Positions 34,301 through 39,380 of a stretch of 64,000 bases of DNA are shown one piece after another; position 1 is the stretch's first letter; each line of letters starts with the position of its first letter. The stretch is from a virus. Below the pieces are notes generated by a model. The model searched no databases. It was not told where the DNA came from and saw only the letters and a list, made by a program, of their open reading frames with translations. The DNA is taken from positions 1 to 64,000 of IMG/VR virus record IMGVR_UViG_3300042502_000300; one strand, 5' to 3'. The translations under genes were made by a program, and so were the position numbers.

Positions 34301-35158
34301 AGCAGTTTCTTTTGGTTTAGCGGCTGTTACTACTGACTTATATAGACCCATTGACGCAAGTCTATCTGCATGGAAGTCATATGTTTTTTGGTCTATATTT
34401 TTATTTGCTAGTAACTTATCCCAATACTCTATGGTATCTCTTTGAGAAGGTTCTTTTTTAGGATTTGGATCAACCCATTTTTGTTCAGGTTCTTTTTCTA
34501 CTACACCAGGAGCATAAACATTTAGTCTATCTAGATCAAACTTAGTAGCTTTTTTTGCCTGTTCATTTAGTATCTTTTCTCTCTCACTTATCTTATCACC
34601 TGTTAGTGGCACATAATTGTTACCTACTTTTTTCATCCATTTATTTCCGCTTCTTTTGTATAAAGCGTCTGGATTGCTAGGAAGTATATATAGTTCTTCT
34701 TTAGGTTGAGGTTTATATTCTACGGTATTAGCTTCAATTTTTTTAATACGATTGGGATCAGTGACTTTCTTATAGTCAAAGACACCATATTGCTTTTTAT
34801 ACCAACCGTCTGCTTGCTTCTTGAAGAATACCCCTTCTGCTTGTCCTGGAATGGTATATATACCCTCACCTTTTAAAGATGAAGACTCCGTAGGCTTTGT
34901 TGTTGTTTTGGATAAGCGATCCAATGAAGTATTGTCTTGATCCAATGTTGATTGTGAAACCTCTTTTTTTTTTCCGCCAAAATATGAGGCGTGAAATGCA
35001 TTAGCGTCAAGGTCAGTCATTTTATTCTGTTTCAAGTATGACCAAATTTCTTTTGATTTTGACGGATCACTATACGCATTATAAAACGCATTAGCATCAA
35101 GATCGGTTAATTTATTAGTCTTGAAGTAATTATAAATTTGTTGATACTTTTCGTTCAT
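25340..35158 (-). CDS. Giant polyvalent internal virion protein (3272 aa)
   Basis: This is the longest gene in the window. The N-terminus has two copies of a TDLDANAF repeat (residues 8-62) and then two copies of a YxxP-YK-W-K unit near 95 and 150. A Gly/Ala-rich hydrophobic stretch at about 620-690 could enter a membrane. A zincin motif HEAVHHA lies near 1390. Near 1966 is an ADP-ribosyltransferase-like region (LVYHGGD, LYVSKDKKQAELYAKD). The last 1200 residues are largely helical, with FFPFASFGINQKNRMW near 2940. Such polyvalent proteins are ejected with the genome. No RNA polymerase catalytic Asp cluster was found. Confidence 0.88.
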   Translation of the reverse strand: MNEKYQQIYNYFKTNKLTDLDANAFYNAYSDPSKSKEIWSYLKQNKMTDLDANAFHASYFGGKKKEVSQSTLDQDNTSLDRLSKTTTKPTESSSLKGEGIYTIPGQAEGVFFKKQADGWYKKQYGVFDYKKVTDPNRIKKIEANTVEYKPQPKEELYILPSNPDALYKRSGNKWMKKVGNNYVPLTGDKISEREKILNEQAKKATKFDLDRLNVYAPGVVEKEPEQKWVDPNPKKEPSQRDTIEYWDKLLANKNIDQKTYDFHADRLASMGLYKSVVTAAKPKETADKSQELFEKTFKVYDENDPEFIRQEQIDKKLTFINSGFVGMDEEDVVSKLREVTNGYDYIEVEESGAGYDEVLVKNKITGETKKISLDNWTSDRNKEESNRLYGWLNIQMNSKDYSYAYQKVKDLTEQIRNATPYDRIALSEKLVDAELVLSKEKDKRSAKAMTDENMESAIFTKAELENVKTTLAEVQLKFEDVKAKKEDYEDWSTKAKEAYEAGKISQEDYNNIYLPKLKEEKEAIRQEAINVNNEYLQASSDKIDIDQVAASNYLVESKRGNLLTGTTYAFLKGAENSWRFLLEQDTSLNEGDLQGFLTQLAPGSVSDVYTSSEGRSTLETLVFGLAESGGSAIAGLMTGSPGGATLGLYAASYVNMKDQMNAPEFRDIPEIQKILMSATFGATVGLLEKYGLSKMFSKSPGGKGLTNWILKQVVKELPENATAEMFELAVKNNYKAALANGFIQVNAAGFIEGSTELGQESSDMVLKDVFNELNGKKYFENPKTWGEVFDRLGTSFKLGYLGGAGMNSITQTAQTSKTEITKYQLNNIEDLITNPTTKEIYKLNIKDQVLLGNMTVKDAKQVLSNLDELEATVNKIPKEIKDESKYQAFQLLNERDNLQKEIAGKDPSLVAAQTERINAINEELKTISKNAVQERSTEEVLPREPETTGEAGGQREGMGQGVQGEIITEEGPITQEEKVKRISELEGMIASDNASKQEVGQGNLIPEARQSILEELQTLKESKQEEKVQGKEVKVFDLDGKKYEVTNESTTDLETGNLVPMDLATQIQQEGVLLETKPIQVKEVTEVAPKAEIGGIIRGYESISEQDNVGDVRSQLPNQNQGIAVVEGKDGNQYAVAFSRKGGDGKNIFEQGVTTPRPGYISASVKIEENATPEQVQAAQQEAQRNLDVILPTVVGGAINAQTINDVMAQQAPVVQAETVTAPEMGTTAEVDQVAVYRAEEQAELLKAIPKIESYKVNGEIDKTLMPAKVLAKYNEIYNKYDKLISPLLETTTQPKAAIASENEITEKNVRTMSVKYKRNPIVRTATNILKALPGVKIYLHENTDQYSDAIANKTGENKQSIESESSAGSYFDGEIHLDMSQANTVTLLHEAVHHALMVNGVKGKYIIDMANGLRGIIKDEARLAELDAFIERYEGETDQETLETRSDEFVAQLGGILAANQEELTTTGLTKFKALINRLFKKLGLGNVFTKESTSQDAVNFINAVTRGLNVGEDITQLEPYSVGEAASVKPNAPMKIKYQRKAEYDVDFVTNIPTKSLKDVVDKYDGKVFMIQSDATGVGYDSNGDPIYGGVGYIAIKENVDGKIGFASVDMTTAKTTISKMVNRYGPNEKIAVLVMVQNPSSTVGNYYGGKYFGRGLIELQKQNKTNYKAISDSFVNFIESKQSVVDALNKNKTHQKLIELIKNPGKFDEVGFAQEFVKDTTFDVRREILKTLLPEKADIRTNKSTPYIKQSLKDLGFNRMAFLNEYGDNTLFTEEMYASDEGGLLAAGFEMTLPTSEGIDQFISGIDSKGIKHHLFNGKLPYTDESFLLDGLYPVNENFSEFAKSQMVFNEENLDKDRLKKIVQEKFPEDKSYDDKYTRVNSKNFVRREDRTYTHLTSPNKIKFKAELQETNPQYFKEQRPDVSTDIARGMGFTAEKGAKQEALAEKARTKGFTKRKKQLVYHGGDIVNESDLKSNEPLYVSKDKKQAELYAKDNNGKVVEFDIDETKLADEKIAFDLIKELGLEAGEGWNIDELNLFELIDPRFETSMSESDTKKLFNELNSRGYDGIKFIDTNLETLKQDIENYVIIDPKKTLFSKQKIKFQKAPKILGQKPKVVIVNDEAKALIGQIKLEVRAQREQKKAQTEVRKSISDSVKAMVKKGSINLKQASTVISTLNRVNLDNPEMVKRFNDYVAKVFDKAEYIDKVERATRMKNKIKKNLKGASNPFAIAAKGFSQLNPKWVEDIDDYIEVAQAIYDSVRKSQAVKGVINWKKEADFQMVAQYVFDEEARQTEILLGNLRSLYERITGKPSDNVAADVMQAELKDLKVPEDFNAEVLDQIEERLAEFEQMVEDSDPDIVKKAASIDPTIIPTKESIRILDALDTYFTNGSIAGLSELMSLYIGKENVTKFKGKAKPLRVLRSKGLAQIKFKALSQLNLILERKFRTKEALLAYKKASGIQDIENGANKAEAQAMKKQREYLSKFGKVKGFNTAENIFQRGALANLLRTMVASEELQQEEFDRNITILRNSVDTLSKGNSVDQKKAVVYKKVLTDLGVFRDDVSIDMVLSKAKKENIEAVNFAIDMFADIVDPLSDLALGMYNQILTQDINYTPYVYKMTDLKKTFGSNQDNSTMDFFGISNYANQTFDKNKAGILMPITRPKNLQQGMHIDLDFDNNMFRQYRNALVDLYTAGPIRQFEGFFNSEENEKILGSNEDLEIIKGAMIDYVRTKKGSNFVTDDGLAVLNKLTDYMAQFGAARALVGIGQFVNQFSSGMTNTIINAGEYIRPTDFSKDVFEFISKSGRSIANVGGDEILVAMGEVDKSIEKADLNNRPDQYVLKFIAKENMRLFNIMVAYPDAIARKLAWMAYYRKSLVEQGLLGFTESVDTTKPVNDKAADYAQLMVDRNMDSTDAALRGKLFTSKSSAVKILRSIFFPFASFGINQKNRMWNDLNSLFSGKDIATSSRSLVSIAGEIAVYNSIRYYIAKAILTSALSALGYDDDDQEELYNKLLNNAKLSSYSKLFTDIISPVPLLDNYTLMLANKTMKGSSLFKADQKQVEDYVNKLKQKGNLTDDEIEEKKKAFEEKNARSFYIDTEANKGSLSIQWEKGVELLELFNAWNSGEYTDNYNNERFLSKESRDKLTAPLMMKFAATIYGTRELDQIANKSFKIVKDAESMSKTQKESYSEVKKELGRDLNEFERDLIKTKKTTETAIDEIKFVERNGGLRGDQKSEYIKLLEINPSPTKDMLRDIQNGMKADQIIKKSKG

Positions 35159-35163
35159 ATTTA

Positions 35164-36585
35164 TTATCCGTTAAATTTTGATGTATTTCCTTTTCCTTTA
35201 CCTTGGGAATAATCTACATATTTCTTCCATTCGTCTGGATTACTAAACCCTTTGAAAAATTGACCAGCATTGTAAAAAGTAGTATTAGTCACTAATTCAT
35301 CTTCTCCTCTTGCGTTTTTTTGATAAACATTTATAGTTTGATTTGGCCCTGACTTAAATGTATATTTACCACCAACACTATAGCTTTGTAATCTGCTCCA
35401 ATCCGGTGAAGCGACTATTGATCTAATTTCATCCATAGTCTTGCTATCATACTTTGTATTATTGTTGGTGTTATTGTTATTGTTGTTTGATGTATTTCTA
35501 GATGGAGTGCTTACCTCATCTTGAGTTGATTTACTTTCTAGATAAATACCTACAGTTCTTATAACTGCATCTTCAGCTGCTTTCATTTGAGCTGGAGTAA
35601 GTACAGGCTGATAAGTGTCTGTGGCGTCTTTACGCATTTCAATCAATCTACTTGAAGCTTCTTCTGCAAATAGAGCTTCTTCCTCAGGTGTCATTGGTTC
35701 TAGCTCTTTGAATCTTCTAGTATCATTTTCTTTTTTGATCATGGAGAGCATCTTATTGTTATAATCTGCTTGGTTCAGATATGCAACATATTTACCTCCT
35801 GTATTATCTCTTAAGATACTTGCAGCCATCCTTGGATTATCAGTAAGTGCTCCTACAAGATCAGTCAATTTATCTGCGTAATCGTCATTTTTTCTAACGT
35901 CATCAATTGTATTGATACCATCTTCTTTAAGAAATGGCGCCCATTCTTTTACTACAGCACTTACTTGTCCATTTAAGTCTACCTTATCAAATACCATATT
36001 ATTAGGTAATGCCATTGATCTTAAACTTTGAACTGATTGAGGATCTAATTGACCGGTATTTGGATCAACTCTTCCCATGCTCATATTTCCACTCTCGTCA
36101 ATAAATATCTTCTTATCTTTTAGATCAGATGTTTGAGCAAAGAATTCGTTTGAATCAATAGCTAATCCTGACACTGTACCATCTTGTTGTTGTTTTTGAA
36201 TCTCAGCCATACGAGCGTCATACGTCTTAACAGTATTAGCAAATGTACCCCAATTCTCCATTACGGTGCTCATCTTTTGCTTATACTCCTTAGGGCTTAG
36301 TTGACCTGCCTTTAGTAACTTATTCCACTCGTTAATCTTTAGAACGGCATTTTGAGATGCGTCCAAGGTCATCGTTTGAAACGTCTGACTTTTTCCAAGC
36401 TCAGTATCACGAATAATCTTAGCATTATCTGCTTGAATCTGATCAAGTTGTTCCTTCTCAAGTTCTCGTCTTTCACCAAAACCTGATATGGTTTTAGAAA
36501 GATCCGAGGTCAGTTTACCTAAGTCTAGTCTTTCTTCCGATGGAATGTATCCGTAATATTCTTGTCTCCTTACCATGTTAGTCAT
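35164..36585 (-). CDS. Internal virion protein, T7 gp15-like position (473 aa)
   Basis: Helical throughout, with N-terminal GKLTSDLSKTISGFGERREL, a middle rich in Gln and Asp, a run of Asn and Thr around residues 365-380 (a flexible linker) and a compact C-terminal part (GGKYTFKSGPNQTINVYQK). It lies between the gp14-like protein and the giant protein, the order of the T7 internal core proteins that build the ejection tunnel. It overlaps the upstream gene by eight bases. Function assigned by position and helical content, not by a motif. Confidence 0.72.
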   Translation of the reverse strand: MTNMVRRQEYYGYIPSEERLDLGKLTSDLSKTISGFGERRELEKEQLDQIQADNAKIIRDTELGKSQTFQTMTLDASQNAVLKINEWNKLLKAGQLSPKEYKQKMSTVMENWGTFANTVKTYDARMAEIQKQQQDGTVSGLAIDSNEFFAQTSDLKDKKIFIDESGNMSMGRVDPNTGQLDPQSVQSLRSMALPNNMVFDKVDLNGQVSAVVKEWAPFLKEDGINTIDDVRKNDDYADKLTDLVGALTDNPRMAASILRDNTGGKYVAYLNQADYNNKMLSMIKKENDTRRFKELEPMTPEEEALFAEEASSRLIEMRKDATDTYQPVLTPAQMKAAEDAVIRTVGIYLESKSTQDEVSTPSRNTSNNNNNNTNNNTKYDSKTMDEIRSIVASPDWSRLQSYSVGGKYTFKSGPNQTINVYQKNARGEDELVTNTTFYNAGQFFKGFSNPDEWKKYVDYSQGKGKGNTSKFNG

Positions 36586-37315
36586 TAGTATATAACATTC
36601 TTTTCTGTGATTTGTTAAGTCCTTTCCACCAACCTTTTAATTGATCATCTGACATTTTACCAACAGCTTCAAAGTCTAAATCTTGGCCATTAACCTTTCC
36701 AAATTGATTAAATTGATCCGGATTCCATTGTTTTGCTCCTAATGTATTCTGATCTAATGAAGTGCCTTTATATAATCCAATCATTTTATCAATTCCTCCA
36801 GCCGCTGTTCCTAATGCTGAGAACGCGCTACCAATAGCAGCATTTCTATTTGCTTCTGCGTCAGCTCTTCTAATGCTAGCGTCTTGTGCCTCATTGGTTC
36901 CAATGTTATACTCTCTCTCAGCTCTTCTAGCCTCAATTCCTTGACCTGCCTCTGCTTGAGCCATATCTCTTTGGAATTGAGTTTGATTTGCTTGAGCAGC
37001 TTGTTGTAGGTATGCTTCGTTTCCTGCACCAACTAATTGACCGATACCACCAATGATACCCTCAGCACCAGTTCCCTGAAGAGCTGCGATTGCTTGTTGA
37101 GTTTGTTGGTCTTGTCCTTGTTGAGCTAACTCAAAACCAAGACGAGGGACTTGAACCCCTTTAAATTGATTCGTCTCCTTAATTGCTTTGAGGTTCTTAT
37201 TGGCCAAGTCATACTGAGATGCGGCCTTCTTCATGTCTTTATTTGCTTTAATAGCTTGAGCGGCCGATAGACCAACTCCTCCTAATGCTACTAATGTTGA
37301 TGTGACTGCTGCCAT
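36578..37315 (-). CDS. Internal virion protein, T7 gp14-like (245 aa)
   Basis: The N-terminal hydrophobic Gly/Ala segment (STLVALGGVGLSAAQAI) is followed by a long Gln/Ala-rich helix (LAQQGQDQQTQQAIAALQG and on through QAAQANQTQFQRDMAQAEAG) and a second Ala/Gly-rich segment (AAIGSAFSALGTAAGG). This is the composition of the T7 gp14-type ejection proteins that enter the outer membrane. It begins two bases after the GNAT-like gene ends. Confidence 0.78.
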   Translation of the reverse strand: MAAVTSTLVALGGVGLSAAQAIKANKDMKKAASQYDLANKNLKAIKETNQFKGVQVPRLGFELAQQGQDQQTQQAIAALQGTGAEGIIGGIGQLVGAGNEAYLQQAAQANQTQFQRDMAQAEAGQGIEARRAEREYNIGTNEAQDASIRRADAEANRNAAIGSAFSALGTAAGGIDKMIGLYKGTSLDQNTLGAKQWNPDQFNQFGKVNGQDLDFEAVGKMSDDQLKGWWKGLNKSQKRMLYTND

Positions 37316-37316
37316 A

Positions 37317-37718
37317 TTATAGTGTTTTTATCATTTCTATACAACCGGTGCTACCTACATGGTAGCCACAAGCTGCAAAACTATTCAACAGATTTTGGTT
37401 CTTTAGAGATGTATAGATATACTTACAGCCGTTCGTTTCTTTCGCTAACTCAGTAAGTGTATTTATAAGAAACTCTATAGCCTCTTTTCTGTCTTTATTC
37501 TTATACTGAAAGTTAGATACGATGAACTCTATGATCGCTGTCTTTGAGTTTGTAAAGTATATAAACCCTGCGCATATTTCAATACCATCCTTCGATACCA
37601 TCACACCACCGGTTGCATCCTGTGGTAGAAAATCTCGTGGTGGCGGAGTCCATCTCCAATCCTTCCACCAAGATGATAACACATCGTAATCACCTTCGTT
37701 TAAGAACCTAACTTCCAT
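37317..37718 (-). CDS. GNAT-like acetyltransferase of the structural operon (133 aa)
   Basis: Start at 37718 (MEVRFLNEGDYDVLSSWW), because the -7 element CAAATTTA at 37722-37729 overlaps a more upstream ATG. The succession RFLNEGDYDVLSSWWKDW, then a strand-turn AGFIYFTNS, IIEFIVSNFQYK and a helix ending in SFAACGY reflects the GNAT fold; the acetyl-CoA-binding Q/R-x-x-G-x-G/A loop is not clear, so it may be inactive. Comparable small GNAT-fold proteins occur among phage tail genes. Confidence 0.72.
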   Translation of the reverse strand: MEVRFLNEGDYDVLSSWWKDWRWTPPPRDFLPQDATGGVMVSKDGIEICAGFIYFTNSKTAIIEFIVSNFQYKNKDRKEAIEFLINTLTELAKETNGCKYIYTSLKNQNLLNSFAACGYHVGSTGCIEMIKTL

Positions 37719-37721
37719 ACA

Positions 37722-37729
37722 CAAATTTA
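37722..37729 (-). promoter_or_regulatory. Promoter -7 element for the GNAT-like gene
   Basis: TAAATTTG on the minus strand (37729-37722), three bases before the ATG at 37718, lying over the end of the 37727-38449 gene. Leaderless transcription is expected. Confidence 0.55.
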
Positions 37730-38449
37730 AGGAAAACTTTTGAATAACGATGCCCCAACGGCAAACAATGTTACTTCATAGCTTTTGTCATTCTCAAGGT
37801 CAACCTGTAGGTAGTATCCTCTAGGTCCAAATGACTCAGCTACTGCATTTTTTATGATAACTATCTTATCTCCAACTGTAGGGGATACTAAAACACCTGT
37901 AAGATCTATTGCATATTCTGAAAAAGATAAAACAGTTGCAATGGTTACTAGTGAGGACCCAACTATTTTACATACAGTGTCACCTACATTTAAATTTACT
38001 TGTATAGGTGAAGCAAAGAAAATAGTTGAACTCAGAATTTGATTTATATTCCCAATACCTTGAGTAGATAGCAATGAATAGTCAGTATTATTCGATGGTC
38101 TTCTTATGTGGGCATACCACTTACCTTCTTTTTTCTCATACCAATCATAGTCAATATACCCTTCATCTAAGTTGGTATGCATTATAGCTTTCCACTCGTG
38201 GCTACTATCTAAGTACAAGTTCTTAAATTTCTTTACCGTGGTAGGTTCAATATTGAATATCGTACTAAGTGTAGATGTATACTGTGTCTCATAAAAATTA
38301 TTCCTTACCGGGTTCAAGTTATGGAGATACAAATTTCCCCTTTTAAATGTATAGAAATTGCTATTCATGTGAGTCATCCATTCGGGGACATACGACCACC
38401 TGGACGTCCATCCATTGGCGTAGTTGTAATAAGATAGCATATCTTCCAT
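37727..38449 (-). CDS. Tail or connector structural protein (240 aa)
   Basis: The N-terminal half is rich in Trp, Tyr and Asn (YNYANGWTSRWSYVPEWMTH, FKRGNLYLHNLNPVRNNFY), reads as beta-propeller or barrel strands, and contains a WYEKKEGKWYAHIRRP segment. From memory, a similar block is found in the C-terminal part of crAss-like 'muzzle' proteins, so this may be a detached domain of the 42033-45971 protein. The C-terminal half (LNVGDTVCKIVGSSLVTIATV) is a plain beta-sandwich. It has its own -7 element. Confidence 0.68.
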   Translation of the reverse strand: MEDMLSYYNYANGWTSRWSYVPEWMTHMNSNFYTFKRGNLYLHNLNPVRNNFYETQYTSTLSTIFNIEPTTVKKFKNLYLDSSHEWKAIMHTNLDEGYIDYDWYEKKEGKWYAHIRRPSNNTDYSLLSTQGIGNINQILSSTIFFASPIQVNLNVGDTVCKIVGSSLVTIATVLSFSEYAIDLTGVLVSPTVGDKIVIIKNAVAESFGPRGYYLQVDLENDKSYEVTLFAVGASLFKSFP

Positions 38450-38454
38450 AGATA

Positions 38455-38462
38455 CAAATTTA
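38455..38462 (-). promoter_or_regulatory. Promoter -7 element for the 37727-38449 gene
   Basis: TAAATTTG on the minus strand (38462-38455), five bases before the start codon at 38449, another near-leaderless arrangement. Confidence 0.55.
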
Positions 38463-38468
38463 CGAATT

Positions 38469-39380
38469 TTAGACCAAACAGCTTTTCATTTCCTTTATCA
38501 GCTTATAGTAGTTGTAAGAGCATCGTTTATCATTGAGCTTAAGGTCAGCACCAAACGGAAACTTATGCATGTAGTCAGCCTTATAGAACATCTCTTGCTT
38601 GTTGTTCTGCACTCCGGCATTATGAAAGAAGTATACATCATCCCACCGGCTGATCGGACAAGTGGCCCAGCAGAAGTCAAACTCCTTAATCACCTCGACA
38701 TGCTTACCGAAATACCAAGCGTTCCATAGCTCGGCCCACATGCTTGCTGTCCATGACTGTATGCCGTATGGATCGCCTTCCTTTTTAACGTGCTGCATTT
38801 TAACCAAAAGCTTGTATAGCGCCTTAGCATCAAGCTCTACCTTCTTCCAATATATTGACGTTAGGTTCTTCATTAGCTTCTGAGCTCCTCCGCTGTTGTG
38901 TTTATTTGCCTTAACGATTTCTTTCTTTATGCCAACTTGGTTACACATAGCATCTAACACTTCCTCACCTTTACTCATTATATAATCATATCCTATATAT
39001 GACACAGTATCAGAGAAATACCATGTGTCATCAGCCAAGTAAGGACTGAAGTCCATGTACTTTGTAAATATAAAGTCAGCGTCGTGAAAAAAGAACGCAT
39101 CATTCGATGGATGCAATTCAAAATGCTTCTTAAGTATATGTGCTTGAATAGCAGGAGGATAGTTGCATTTACCTAAAGTATCCTCATAAAAATAAAAGTG
39201 GGCTACATCTGAATAGTTCTCCACAAGCTTCTGCCATGACTCAGGAATATCATCCTGATATCCTGCAATGACATCAATATTTTTATATCCTAGCGATGTG
39301 AAGTTGTGGATATAAGCCTCAACCTGCCAAGCGTAATAGTCTAGCGCCGGTTGCGCTGAAATCATTCTAAGTGTCCTCAT
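38469..39380 (-). CDS. GT-A fold glycosyltransferase-like protein (303 aa)
   Basis: The start at 39380 forms a TAATG junction with the upstream gene. Near residue 90 the segment FFFHDADFIF contains the D-x-D that binds the metal-nucleotide sugar in GT-A enzymes. Downstream, near 255, SRWDDVYFFHNAG carries the His/Asp pattern seen near the acceptor site. A helical region between them (MKNLTSIYWKKVELDAKALY) is less typical. A phage sugar transferase within a tail operon suggests decoration of virion proteins or DNA; the substrate is unknown. Confidence 0.78.
   Translation of the reverse strand: MRTLRMISAQPALDYYAWQVEAYIHNFTSLGYKNIDVIAGYQDDIPESWQKLVENYSDVAHFYFYEDTLGKCNYPPAIQAHILKKHFELHPSNDAFFFHDADFIFTKYMDFSPYLADDTWYFSDTVSYIGYDYIMSKGEEVLDAMCNQVGIKKEIVKANKHNSGGAQKLMKNLTSIYWKKVELDAKALYKLLVKMQHVKKEGDPYGIQSWTASMWAELWNAWYFGKHVEVIKEFDFCWATCPISRWDDVYFFHNAGVQNNKQEMFYKADYMHKFPFGADLKLNDKRCSYNYYKLIKEMKSCLV

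Noticed and set aside
25340-35158. The giant protein considered as a virion RNA polymerase, as in crAss-like phages.
   Set aside because: I found no double-psi-barrel catalytic Asp cluster (DxDxD or DFDGD type) in the protein, and the visible parts fit a polyvalent ejection protein.
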